Assembly (NCBI GenBank): GCA_037355855.1
Contig: CM074760.1
Location: 4,456,501 to 4,520,500, forward strand
Direction of reading: 5' to 3'
DNA length: 64,000 nt
DNA from: Pseudo-nitzschia pungens
Lineage: Eukaryota; Bacillariophyta; Bacillariophyceae; Bacillariales; Bacillariaceae
Below are positions 41,101-50,079 of this stretch, one piece after another; position 1 is the first letter of the stretch; each line of letters opens with the position of its first letter. A program made the translations under genes and the position numbers. Under the pieces are notes generated by a model, which was not told where the DNA came from, made no database searches, and saw only the letters and a list, made by a program, of their open reading frames with translations.

Positions 41101-42728
41101 ATATGGTTCTTGCTGACGACCTTATTCCATGGAGTCTTGTAAGTACCAGGGGCTCCTTGCTCTCGAGCGCCATCAGATATCAAATGCTCGGGAATGCCGA
41201 CGTCGTGGATGAAAATCTTCAGGCCTTCATACGCTTGCTTCTTGCCCTGTATAGGTATGAACTCGTCGTAGCCCTTACCATTACTGAACACTTGGGCGGC
41301 TGAATCTTGTCGCATGATGCTCGGGACCTTTGCCATCCAGGTGTCGGTGTACCATTTGCCAGCCGCGATGCGCTTGTTTCTGAAGCTCTGCGTTGGCAAT
41401 CGGCGAACAAGGGGATGCATAGGGTTGCGGAACCCTTTCTGCGTCGTGACTCGAAGGGTATCCGCAGCCTTTCTCGGAGATACATCCCAAATCTTGGATA
41501 GACGGTCGGAGTCGATCTTGCAGTATCGTTCGGTGTCAATCGTCGGACCCCACTTGGCTCGTCTGGCGATAGTGTCGAGCTCTGGGTCGACTGGTTCGAC
41601 CTCATCGTCGTCCCATCGTACATGCTTGTAGACGGATGACAAGCAGACGGGAGAACTGTGACGGGGATCCAATTCGAAGCGCTCGCGTCCATCGGTGTAG
41701 GCGCGCTCGTACAATGGGGTATGGAGGGCGTTGATTGTAAGACTTGGTACTGTTGCATCCTCGTCTACATCATCGTCCCCGCAAGTCTTCAAGGAATCGC
41801 CCGAAAAGAGAGAAGATAGTCGTGCATCCAGACGAGAGTCGGATGCAATCGCACATGGGGTCAGGTCACGGTGTGTGCAGAGTTGCTGGAGACTCCGCAG
41901 CTTGTACTTCTCATAACAATCATGCTGGGGAAGGATCAGCTCGTCGCTCCGAAGAGGTTCGTCGTACAAATGGGGACTGAAGTTGGACCGTGTTTCGACG
42001 GGCTCCAACTTGCGCTTGTTCGTCTTGGACCTCTTGGACTGCTTCGTGGTCGGCGCGGACGCATGGGGCGTCCCCGCGCGAAGGACAGACATCGTAGGAT
42101 TCAACGGATGAGATCCGTCGATGGCTTCTTCGGCTTGCTCGAACTTCTTGCTCTTCGGATCCCAAGGGAAGTCTCGGGTAGCAACGACATGATCACATGT
42201 AGCCATTTCATGCTTGGTTGGCTTGCGGGAAGGGAAATAGGACACGACCCCATCAAGCAGTAGCTTGATGTCGAGGGTGTGGCCCGCATGGGGATCTTCA
42301 GGGTCGGTATTGTCAATATGGATGGAGTGACTGGACTGTTCATCATACTGACGGGGCGCTTCACTGACACGATTGGGATGGCAATCCCGTATCTGATTCG
42401 GACAAATCAAGCTGTGGGATAGCTTGTCGCCAAAATACAGGGCTTCGTGGAAATAAATCAACCAAACTTTCCCGTTGGTATCTGTGTAGGCCGTAACACA
42501 GGTCCCAATAGGAATGTTCTTGATAGGCTCGAGCTCAGGCGAAAAAGGATGAACATCGACGTGGCTGACGACTTGGTCTTCAAGCAAGATCATATTGGAA
42601 CCGGCGGCAGTCGTATCAGCGTGGCTGTCCAGCTCGCACTGTCCCTCAGGACTCGGGCGCGCGCGCGGCAGATCCATCTGGTACAATAGCCGGCCAACCT
42701 TACTTAATTTCGGGCACCGGCCGTCGTG
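38172..42728 (-). CDS. Copia pol: protease-integrase-RT-RNase H
   Basis: An open frame in the same phase as gag and separated from it only by TGA. Counting from 42686, the protease motif ELDSHADTTAAGS is at about residue 18. The integrase has catalytic D (WYTDTW, about 446), D (LISDGA, about 500) and E (NRAELSIGH, about 543). The RT has LSADIQNAYLTAP, VRALYGLPVAGASF and the catalytic YVDD (about 1141), and the RNase H has SCFVDADHAG (about 1355), STFGSEIVALR and IADLFTKLL near the end. All catalytic residues are present, and no internal stop occurs across 1500 codons. The enzyme set copies and inserts the element. No ATG lies near the start, so it is probably made as a Gag-Pol readthrough product; a few codons in, Met of YQMDL is the first possible start. 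Confidence 0.93.
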   Translation of the reverse strand, partial: HDGRCPKLSKVGRLLYQMDLPRARPSPEGQCELDSHADTTAAGSNMILLEDQVVSHVDVHPFSPELEPIKNIPIGTCVTAYTDTNGKVWLIYFHEALYFGDKLSHSLICPNQIRDCHPNRVSEAPRQYDEQSSHSIHIDNTDPEDPHAGHTLDIKLLLDGVVSYFPSRKPTKHEMATCDHVVATRDFPWDPKSKKFEQAEEAIDGSHPLNPTMSVLRAGTPHASAPTTKQSKRSKTNKRKLEPVETRSNFSPHLYDEPLRSDELILPQHDCYEKYKLRSLQQLCTHRDLTPCAIASDSRLDARLSSLFSGDSLKTCGDDDVDEDATVPSLTINALHTPLYERAYTDGRERFELDPRHSSPVCLSSVYKHVRWDDDEVEPVDPELDTIARRAKWGPTIDTERYCKIDSDRLSKIWDVSPRKAADTLRVTTQKGFRNPMHPLVRRLPTQSFRNKRIAAGKWYTDTWMAKVPSIMRQDSAAQVFSNGKGYDEFIPIQGKKQAYEGLKIFIHDVGIPEHLISDGAREQGAPGTYKTPWNKVVSKNHIHQTFIQPRCPFQNRAELSIGHISRSIRKKTARKRSPKRLWAFCGELVAAIRQRTASSDPTMMGRTPFGIVHGYMPDISLYQAHEWYDFVYWVDLSDGTEKLGRWLGPCGDRFGGGDCHWILNEAAMPISTNTVRAVTEEEWRSHDVKRYMDSFDQAVESKIGDKVEDNDAKFQATYPDPPAELFEGHQERWELAEPEASIPDIDDLIPDGDDYDEYIGNNVMIQKGDERLRCVVKNRSADLNGNPIGKRNDNPILDTRMYDLQFPDGSVEQYTANIVAESMYSEIDDDGRMFSLLDEIIDHEKDGSAVRKQDATITNKYGRKVPKPTTKGWRLLVSWKDGTESWCKLSDLKESFPVQTAEYAVSAKISDQPAFRWWIHHVLRRKKRILKATKRNKYWDRTHKFGVELPHSIPEALAIDRKTGTDYWEKAIAKEMRNNEMAFEFDSSYTVEGLKAEGFSKITTHMIFDVKLGSLTRKARLVADGHKVQATAKEHTFSSVPSRDSVRIFFLLAALNNLDVLSADIQNAYLTAPIKKKYYLVARAEDGFPPHLAGQVCKIVRALYGLPVAGASFRSYLTKHLRTLGYQPCKADPDVHMRVETRKDGSRYWAYLIAYVDDIICCSEDPRRQLESIEQRFTLKDGTIEVPTLYLGADVNLHVVEDDPIPKWAMSSEKYAKKAIDAVEKELGTEQYGYKHLPNKVSTPLTSDYRPEVDVTTELDPSKQNYYQGLIGVLRWLCELGRLDLVMPVSLMSRYLAQARTGHLNQVFHMFAYLKAHARSKLVFDETRPDVDETRFSDCDWSEFYPDAKEVLPPDAPEALGKAVIMSCFVDADHAGCKATRRSHTGIIIFVNRAPILWFSKRQTTVETSTFGSEIVALRIAIELIEGLRYKLRMMGVPIEGPTNVYCDNESVVKNTTRPESPCNKKHNSVAYHKARESIAAGTIRIAKEPGETNIADLFTKLLNGPALKDHCARCMW

Positions 42729-44741
42729 TCAGTTCTTGGGGGTCTGTCCTTGGTTCGAGCCGTTGCCCTTCTTCTTGCCCTTCTTACGCCCCTTGGGCCC
42801 AAAACTGTTCCCTGCGCCTTGGGTCGCGGTCGCGTTCGCGGTCGCGGTTGCGTTCGCGGAGGCAGCAGACGTGGTAGAACTAGTGGACTGAATAGTTCGT
42901 GCTTTCTTCTGCTGGCGGAGGTCATACAACTGCTTTCGTTGTTCCTTGGAGAAGGTCTTGTAGACTTCATAGGGATACTGCTTGTCCTCAATCTTGCCGC
43001 TGTACGAACCACCCTTGTTGCTTCCTTGGTTGCCACCACCTTGGTGGACAGAGGAGATACTTCGCGCTCGTTTGGTTGCAACCGCACCCATCTTGCGTAT
43101 GCCAAGGCACCTCTTGAGGTACGAGACGCACTCGTTGAAGTCCTTGGTGTACTTGTCGGTGTCAAAGATCTGGATCTTGGGGTTCTCAAACCGATCGTCT
43201 TGGATGCTGTGGATGAAACGCATGGTGAAGTCCTCTTCGTCGTGCAACTTGTTGTGGTTGGAGAGCGTAGTATGGAAATTCAACCAAGTTCTGCAGTGCT
43301 TCTCAAAGTCGTAGGTGCGGGAATCACCTGTATAGCGGGAGGTGTACATGCCGGTACGGACCTTGTCAAGGATAGCCGCGACGTTGGTTGCGGAGAAGGC
43401 ATTCTCGTAGAGATGTAGGAAAGCCGCTCGGGCGTTCCCAGTCGGATTCTTCGCGTCTTTGTACCTTCGAGTGTAGGCCCAGGCAGGGCCATCACGAACT
43501 GCGTTGCAGAGCAGCACCCAGACGTCGTGGTTGTCAGTGACAAATTGCGGGCCTTCAAGCGTGGCGCATCGGACATTGTAATCCATCCAGTTGGAAAAAA
43601 TCCCGTTCTTCCCAACAGTGGCGGATCTCTCTGCTGCAGTCACCGTCTCTTGCTCCTTCGGACGGATGACGTATGATAGGGGGAACCCTCGTTCATTGTA
43701 CTGGAAGCGGAGGAACTGACGGAAACTTTCTTCCCATTGACGGAAGTTGTCAAGGTTGGTGAGCTTCGGCGGAGTAATGGACGCTGAGACGGCCTCCTTG
43801 TCGGCGGTCTGCATTTCATGCAGGCGCTGGCGCGTTCGGTCGGCTGCAAGGGGATCACTAAGCCAAGTATGGGCAGTAGGCTTGATACCAATGAGAGGTT
43901 GGTAGTGAATCCACTCCGAAAGAAGCTGAAAGGATTGTCTGAAGGATAGTCCGATAAATACTCGTTCATGGTAGGGACACATCGGATGACGACCCCCATT
44001 GAAGTCACGAAGGTACTTGGGGAGTTCCTTGGCAGAGAGCTGTTGGATCGCCTCGATGCTGTTGAGGCCATTCCGGAATAGTTCGTCCGCCGTATCGCTG
44101 TTGCTGAAGCCAGAGAGGATCTTGTGGAGGTCTAACTCCCTTGAGCTGAGCTTTGCTCCATTCTTGTATCCAGAGATTCCACCATTAGCTTGGGCTGTGG
44201 CATGGGCTTGGAGGATTGCAGGACTAGCTCCTGTAGGGGCGGCGACAGGAGCAGGAGCAGGAGCAGGAGCAGGGGCAGGAGCAGGGGCACGAGCAGCGGC
44301 GGCAGCAGCAGCTTCAGCAGCCACTCGAGCGGCAGCTTCAGCAGCCGCTCGGGCTGCGTTCTCATTGCGCATTGCTCTCAATTCTTGAATAGCAGCGAGC
44401 AGGATCATCTCAGATCGGGGTTGGATGTCAAGGTTGGGTTCTTGTTGGACTCTGGAGGCTCCAGCAGGGGCAAAAGGAGGGACTCCAGGCGCTCCGACAG
44501 GGGGAACACCGGCGATAGGGGGAACACCGGCTCCAGGCGCTCCGACAGGGGGAACGCCGGCAGGGGGAACACCGGCTCCAGGAACATCTCCAGGTGGGGG
44601 AGCGCCGACTCCGGCTCCGGCTCCGGGGACAGCTCCACCACCATCTCCAGGGGGGGCGCCACCTCCAGGGACAGCTCCAGGGGCGCCGTCTCCAGCGGCG
44701 GCCGCAGCGGCGGCAGCTTGGCTTCTAGTTTGCTTGGCCAT
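42729..44741 (-). CDS. Copia gag
   Basis: 670 residues from the ATG at 44741. The N-terminus is an Ala run followed by a Pro/Gly/Ala-rich repeat (GVPPVGAPGAGVPP), then an Ala-rich helix. The capsid-like core has WEESFRQFLRFQYNERGF, YDFEKHCRTWLNFHTTLSNH and CVSYLKRCLGIRKMG. The C-terminus is basic and Gln/Asn/Gly-rich (FGPKGRKKGKKKGNGSNQGQ) and probably binds RNA in place of a CCHC knuckle, which is absent. The ORF ends in AAC-TGA-CAC and pol continues in the same frame. Confidence 0.88.
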   Translation of the reverse strand: MAKQTRSQAAAAAAAAGDGAPGAVPGGGAPPGDGGGAVPGAGAGVGAPPPGDVPGAGVPPAGVPPVGAPGAGVPPIAGVPPVGAPGVPPFAPAGASRVQQEPNLDIQPRSEMILLAAIQELRAMRNENAARAAAEAAARVAAEAAAAAAARAPAPAPAPAPAPAPVAAPTGASPAILQAHATAQANGGISGYKNGAKLSSRELDLHKILSGFSNSDTADELFRNGLNSIEAIQQLSAKELPKYLRDFNGGRHPMCPYHERVFIGLSFRQSFQLLSEWIHYQPLIGIKPTAHTWLSDPLAADRTRQRLHEMQTADKEAVSASITPPKLTNLDNFRQWEESFRQFLRFQYNERGFPLSYVIRPKEQETVTAAERSATVGKNGIFSNWMDYNVRCATLEGPQFVTDNHDVWVLLCNAVRDGPAWAYTRRYKDAKNPTGNARAAFLHLYENAFSATNVAAILDKVRTGMYTSRYTGDSRTYDFEKHCRTWLNFHTTLSNHNKLHDEEDFTMRFIHSIQDDRFENPKIQIFDTDKYTKDFNECVSYLKRCLGIRKMGAVATKRARSISSVHQGGGNQGSNKGGSYSGKIEDKQYPYEVYKTFSKEQRKQLYDLRQQKKARTIQSTSSTTSAASANATATANATATQGAGNSFGPKGRKKGKKKGNGSNQGQTPKN

Positions 44742-45635
44742 TGTTGTCTTGCTTTGATTACCTAATTTGCTTCAGTTTCTAAACCAAATTCTTTTGTGGT
44801 GGGGACTGTCTCCAGTCGGTGGTCCGTACTCGTATCGACAGTGGGTTGTCGATTGTTCCGTGTCGACAATTCCGAAAGAAAAAGGTATCACGTATCACGT
44901 CAGCATTGGTGTCAATATTTTCGAAATTGTGTTGACGTCTTTCATGTCAACAGTTTCGTGCCGACGTCTATCCATATCGATGGTTGGATGGTTGGTTACC
45001 AAAAGAGAAGAATTCTATCTGGTCTTTCTGCTCTGCTCTGGACCAATCGATTTGATTCTGAGATATGACAGATCTCAGGGTCCTTGGCTTGTCTGATTCC
45101 AAATTCCCTTGGCTAAAATCAAAACCGATGGTATAGCAGGTTCGAGGTTGCGTCTCGATGTTTCGGATGGAACTGACGTCATGTCCTTGGTCTGCTGGAC
45201 ACTGTCTTCACTGGAAAGTACGTGGTGGTCTGTCTCCACGAAAATTCTTTTCTTTTCCAGCGTTGTCCCATCCCCGGCAAACGTCCCCTTGAATCCTGTA
45301 AAATAACAGGGAATCATGGACGCTGCTTTGTCCACGTCCTGCTCCTTCCCCGCCGGACTGAGCCTCCATGGAGCCACCATGACGCTCAGCTACTGAATAT
45401 CAATAGGTCCGCAGAGGTGGATGTACGGACTCCAGTCATATTGCGCGTTTGCTGGGGAAGGGCTCCCCATTAACATCAGGGATCTCGCGATGTCAGCTGC
45501 TGGTCCAGTTTCAGCTGAGGTTTTACATCCAAGTGTAGGCATGGATGCCAGTGGTGATCAGCCATCTGGGTTTCTTCACACGCTCTAGCCGGCGTCCCGG
45601 TTCGTAGTGGGTCGAGCGGTGGGTCTGATAAACTG
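44742..45635 (-). other. Copia 5' leader
   Basis: About 0.9 kb between the 5' LTR and the gag start, with no long reading frame on the sense strand. Next to the LTR is the possible primer-binding site (TTTATCAGACCCACCG, read on the minus strand). 44850-44990 carries repeated GTCGAC/TGTCGA words. Confidence 0.5.
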
Positions 45636-46542
45636 TGTTGATATCCGCTCGTCAGCGGTCTTCGGGGAACTTAATCGTAGATAAACGTCTTGTACTGTGT
45701 ACTAAAATAGGGCAAAAGCCTTAACAACGATAATACATAAAGTTCTGGCAAATCGTGAGTCTACAGTGGACTGTTCAAGGCCTATTGCATACACTCAAGC
45801 AATACAAAGCACTTCCCTAGAGGTACATCGGAATCGGTCGTAAAGGAGGGCATGATAGGTTTCTATTTTAGAGTAAAAGAAAGAGTGAATAAAAGGGAGC
45901 TGAGCCAAAGCGCTCAGCTCTGTATTGTATCGTGACAGCGCTCCGATAACTCGTATAATAACAGAGCCCTGTAGCTCTGGTACTGTATTCTACGGGTAGC
46001 GTAGCGGAGTAGCGTAGTGGAGTAGCGTAGCTTAATTAAGCTCCGCTTAATTCAATCGTGTGCTTGCTTGCTTGCTAGCGCGTTGGGTAACTGTTTGGGC
46101 CGGGTATCCGGTCATGGTACACATTATACACCAATGACCCGACCCCGGCGGTAGCATCGTATCTTAGCATGGTATCATGGTAGGCTAGCATCTTTCAGTA
46201 TCTCGCAGCCTTAGCAACCCTAACCCTGTAGCATTTAGCTACACCACGACAGGAGGTGCTTTACTCGGGGTACGTACGATTGGTACAAATCGTACGCGGC
46301 GACCCTAGTAAACTCTGCTAGCATCCATACTAAACAGGATAGGTCTGCTGCTAAGCCTGCTGCTAAGCCTGTTGCTAAGCCTGTTGCTGAGTCTGTTGCT
46401 AGGCCTGTATGCTACCAATTAGCACACATCTCAGCACTCAGCTCAGCACCTGTTAGTCAGCTACTGGATGTTGCTGACTGTAGACCCAGTAGCCCTTCTA
46501 CACAGGGCCTTAGCACAGATCATAGCACACTGGATATCTTCA
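45636..46542 (-). repeat. Copia 5' LTR (907 bp)
   Basis: The promoter-side LTR. It lacks the 24 bp (two 12-bp units) present in the other LTR and otherwise reads the same throughout. Confidence 0.95.
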
Positions 46543-46569
46543 TATATTACTGTGGATGTTATTGTGTAT

Positions 46570-47460
46570 GTTATCGTACAATTTAACACGTAGATTCAAA
46601 AATCTTCTGTACCGGGCCGACCGGTCAACCCGGTACAAACCGGTCAACCCGGTACAAACCGGTCAACTCGGTACAAACCGGTCAACTCGGTACAAACCGG
46701 TCAACCTGGTAGTACAACCCGGTACAAATGGGTACTAACCGGTACAAACAGGTACAAACGGGTACAAACAGGTACAAACGGGTACAAACAGGTACAAACG
46801 GGAACAAACCGGTACAAACGGGTACTGCCACCGGGTTGTACCGACTATGACCGGTCTGTACTACCCGTTTGTACCTCGTCCGCCCGGTACAGAAGATTTT
46901 TGAATCTACGTGTTAAATTTTTAACTATTCCCCGTGTAAAATTGAAGCTCGAATGGTTACTTAAGGTACACGGTAAGATGCACGATAACATGCACGATAA
47001 CATGCACGATAGCATGCACGATAGCATGCACAATAACATGCACGATAACATGCACGGTACTAACAAAAAATACCTCAAGTAACAATTTCCCACCGTCAAT
47101 ACGATAATTAAAATGTTTTCTATGTATTAATTTGAATCTCCGTCTTAAATATTCTAATTAGTATTGAAAGTTTACCCGGTCAATAGTTAAGTACCGGGTC
47201 GACCAGATTAATCGTTAAAAATTTAACACGTAGATTCAAAAATCTTACCGTTTGAACCCGTTTGAACCCGTTTGAAACCGGTTGCTGTACCCGTTTGAAC
47301 CTGTTTGAACCTGTTTGAACCCGTTTGAACCCGTTTGAACCCGTTTGAACCCGTTTGAACCCGTTTGTACCCATTTTGCATGTTACCGTGCATGTTATCG
47401 TGCATGTTACCGTGCATGTTATCGTGCATGTTATTGTGCATGTTACCGTGCATATTTACC
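46570..47460. repeat. Repeat-rich right arm of the TIR transposon
   Basis: An ACCGGTCAACCCGGTACAAA-type array (46615-46835) is enclosed by an inverted pair containing TTAACACGTAGATTCAAAAA (46573-46592) and its complement (46900-46920). Further in are a 12-bp CATGCACGATAA array (46977-47060), a CCGTTTGAAC array (47247-47370) and an inverted CATGTTATCGTG array (47385-47455). The CATGCACGATAA and CATGTTATCGTG arrays are complementary and could fold back on each other. Confidence 0.85.
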
Positions 47461-47729
47461 GTGCGTGTTTTTCTCCCGGTGGACGCAATCATTATAGCCC
47501 TACTGTTCATAAATACTGTTGAGGATCATTAAAATATTACATTACTGTATATTTGGATAGAGCGGGAAGTATCATCTGTTTTCATTACCAGATCTGCGTA
47601 CCGAATTTATCCCCATTTTGGTTTATTACCCTATTAGCGTACCAACCAAAGAATTCCAACCCGAAGTACCCCATCTGCGTTCCCTTCGACTTCATTTGTC
47701 GTATCTGCGTTCCGAGCGCCAGTTACAAT

Positions 47730-47823
47730 TACAAAAAAAACCCTCTTTCTTTCGTTGGTACCGGTAGCAGTATTGGCACTTGAAGGGTGAGTGGAGTTGT
47801 GTTACCAATTGAATTTTTTTTCT
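47730..47823. other. Spacer after the TIR transposon
   Basis: 94 bp with no recognised feature, ending in a T run that leads into the next MITE. Confidence 0.3.
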
Positions 47824-48215
47824 GGAACATGGTTGATTTAATTTTTTTCTAAGAATTTAAATTTTTCCAGCCCCCCGTGCACCACTCAGCGCTTGGTGTC
47901 ACTTTGACACCCGGGGTCACTTTGACACCCAAAAGTATCAGCGAGTGTCAAGTGTCACTTTGACACTGGGTGTCACTTTGATACCGGGTGTCACTTTGAC
48001 ACTAGTTCATACGTAGACAGCATTTTTCTACTTCTCTTGTGAGAGTCAAAGTGACACCCAGTGTCAAAATGACACCTGGTGTCACTTTGACCACCAAAAG
48101 TATCAGTGAGTGTCAAGTGTCAAAGTGACACCGGGGGTCACTTTGACACTGATTCAGTGTGGGGAGGATCGGGAATTTTTGAAATTTGTCAAAAAACAAA
48201 AATCAACCATGTTCC
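47824..48215. mobile_element. MITE with GGAACATGGTTGAT ends, 392 bp
   Basis: GGAACATGGTTGATTT at 47824 is repeated inverted as AAATCAACCATGTTCC ending at 48215, each followed inward by T-rich sequence. The interior is mostly GTGTCACTTTGACACC-type palindromes. Single copies of the same terminus occur at 48260 and 50070, pointing to further partial copies. The superfamily is unknown; no clear target duplication was found. Confidence 0.65.
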
Positions 48216-48860
48216 TGGGTCATCCGTGGGTTCGTCAAATACATCACAAATTTACAGTAGTGGAACATGGTTGATTTTAATTTTTTTCTAATAATTTAAA
48301 TTTTTCAGCCCCTTGCGCACAACGGGCGAAACGAAAATGGTTGATTTTTTTTTGACAGAATTTTTTTTCATAGCTTGTTCCCCCATATTAGTGATACTAC
48401 CAACCTGCTGCCAGGAACAAGGATATTAATTGGGTGTCACTGTGACACCCAGGGTCAAAGTGACATCCAGTGTCACTTTGACTCCTGAAAGTATCAGTGA
48501 GTGTGAAGTGTCAAAGTGACACCAGGTGTCACTTTGACACTCGTTTGTCTTCGTCTGTCTTTGTCTTTGTCTTTGTTTGTCCAACCATTACAGCAGATGC
48601 AGGGGCAACCCGGAATTCCAAAAAACCGGTGGACAATTGCTGCAAAGTTGATCCTCTTTTGACGGTGATGGCAAAAGCGGAACGAAAGTCGTAGTAACAC
48701 ATGGGAACGGAAGTCGTAACGCAGAGAACATTGATTTCTGTTCCGTTGTGTGGTTCGTTTCAACCGTTTTTGTTCGGGTGCAGTTCATTTGAACCGTTTT
48801 TTGTTCCTTCGTTGTTTGTCACTTGTGAGTGTCAAAGTGACACCCGGTGTCACTTTTACA
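47898..48860. repeat. GTGTCA-CTT-TGACAC palindromic repeats
   Basis: At least fifteen copies of a GTGTCACTTTGACACC unit or its complement occur at 47898-48160, 48435-48545 and 48820-48850, often with AGTATCAGTGAGTGT between them. Each unit can form a 6-bp hairpin (GTGTCA/TGACAC). More copies lie at 50160-50290. Confidence 0.85.
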
Positions 48861-49647
48861 ATTTGCGCGACGCGCATTTTGTCCGATGTTCCGATGTTCC
48901 GATGTTCCAGTACTAAAAATACGTAGATTTCTACACAACTTTACAATGCAATATCTCGCTCCCTTCTACACCCACAATCACAATACCAGGACCTACATGT
49001 ATTAACCAAGACCTGCGCTCTTTGTTTCTGCTATCAGTTCAGTTGCTTGCTGCTTTGTTTTGGCTGCTTTGGTGCCTATTCACCACTCATCGATCCGATC
49101 AAGCAGCAGCAGCAGTAGCACCAAAACCGACACATAATTTTCTACAGCACTTTCAGTACAGATTCTACAGCAAGTTGCAACATAATTTTCGATGTATTTC
49201 CCAAGCTCCGATCTGTTCCCAAGCTCCGACCAAGTCCCTTAGGTATATCTTATACTTAATGTTCTACACTGTTTCCAAGCTGCTTAAGTGAATCTCACTT
49301 AACGTTCTACATTCTTCAAGGTACTTTGCTAAGTCCGTTAAGTCTTTTCAAATTGAAGGTACAGAATGCCCCCTTCCACTGTAGGAATATATCTACAAGA
49401 AATTCCAGCTGTCATCTGTTTTCAAGTCCATTGCCCCGCTGGACCTTAAGTGTTCTCTCTTATGATCCTACTGTTTTCTGACCCAAGCCCCAAAGCCGCT
49501 AAGTACAGTTTGCTTAAGGCTCCACCACCTACATAACCCTCTCAGTTGTTGTGTCTGATTATTCACTTTTTGTTGGTTAATTTATTATCCATAAATTACA
49601 TCATTTTACAACAATTTTTTTGCCAATAGAAATCAAACAATTTGAAG
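48858..49647 (+). other. LINE-type 5' leader ahead of a different ORF
   Basis: 48858-49080 matches the head of the LINE 5' UTR (ACGTAGATTTCTACACAACT and TTCCGATGTTCCAGTACT), and 49220-49530 has the same TTAAGT/TTTTCAAG style repeats. It starts precisely at the LINE 5' terminus, but what follows is not LINE ORF1. This is either a distinct LINE family with a related leader or a non-autonomous derivative. Confidence 0.65.
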
Positions 49648-50079
49648 ATGACTCAGTCAGGTACAGCTATCAATACCCCTGCAAAGAAGAACAGTTTGTC
49701 ATGGAAACAAAAGATTAAATGTAAGGGATTGACTAAAAAGCAGTCAACTAGCAAGAATCTTATCATTGTTTTTCAAGGTGGTGATAATGGTCAATTTTTG
49801 ATTGGTGTTATGTTGGCATCTAACGGGACTGGTGGGTATGATAAACCTATCATGAAAGTAATTGAAAACCAAGATCCGTCAAACAAAGACCCAAAACTTG
49901 GAGAAGACTACTTCAATATCAAGTGCCAGGCACCATTGAGGTTTAGAGAAAGTCATGAAAATGATGAAATTATTCCAGCGAAACCAGGAAAGCCTTATGG
50001 ATTGCTTGGGTTTGTTGGTTGGCCTAACAATGACAAGCGCTATCGTGTTATTGATTTTGATCTACTGGAACATGGTTGA
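49648..50079 (+). CDS. Unknown 143-residue ORF behind a LINE-like leader
   Basis: ATG at 49648. A Ser/Lys-rich N-terminus is followed by what looks like one compact domain (KNLIIVFQGGDNGQFLIGVM, then PLRFRESHENDEIIPAKPGK, GLLGFVGWPNN). The stop codon is formed by the MITE terminus (CTGGAACATGGTTGA read as LEHG-stop), so the ORF is probably truncated by that insertion. No relation to LINE ORF1 is visible. It could be the ORF1 of another LINE family. Function unknown. Confidence 0.45.
   Translation: MTQSGTAINTPAKKNSLSWKQKIKCKGLTKKQSTSKNLIIVFQGGDNGQFLIGVMLASNGTGGYDKPIMKVIENQDPSNKDPKLGEDYFNIKCQAPLRFRESHENDEIIPAKPGKPYGLLGFVGWPNNDKRYRVIDFDLLEHG

Larger units (their letters stand above)
36654..46542 (-). 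mobile_element. Ty1/copia element, nearly intact, 9.9 kb
   Basis: Minus-strand element with two LTRs (5' LTR 46542-45636, 3' LTR 37584-36654), gag (44741-42729) and a 1504-codon pol (42728-38172). The LTRs start TGTTGATATCC and end GGATATCTTCA on the plus strand, a clean inverted terminus, and differ visibly only by a 24-bp gain of two 12-bp units. Just inside the 5' LTR the sequence TTTATCAGACC resembles a primer-binding site for an initiator Met tRNA fragment (weak). No perfect 5-bp target duplication is seen; with boundaries shifted by two bases, TATT lies at both sides. Confidence 0.93.
36090..47721. mobile_element. TIR transposon (MULE-like), carrying a copia element
   Basis: Inverted termini begin TGGCGC at 36090 and end GCGCCA at 47721, with about 150 bp of strong inverted identity (for example GGAACGCAGATACGACAAAT near both ends, inverted) and weaker similarity extending to the CACGCACGGT blocks. 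GTTACAAT lies directly outside both ends (36082-36089 and 47722-47729), an 8-bp duplication. Without the copia insertion the element is ~1.74 kb and codes for nothing recognisable, so it is non-autonomous. Long TIRs with an 8-bp duplication fit MULE or hAT; the long arms favour MULE. Confidence 0.82.

Noticed and set aside
42726..44765. Several plus-strand open frames of 100-230 codons opposite copia gag and pol
   Set aside because: They are the antisense of GC-rich, well supported coding sequence and have low-complexity composition.
36645..46550. A 4-bp TATT target duplication for the copia element
   Set aside because: It requires LTR ends TGTG...CATA, whereas the symmetrical TGTTGATATCC...GGATATCTTCA ends are better; with those no duplication matches, so it is left undecided.
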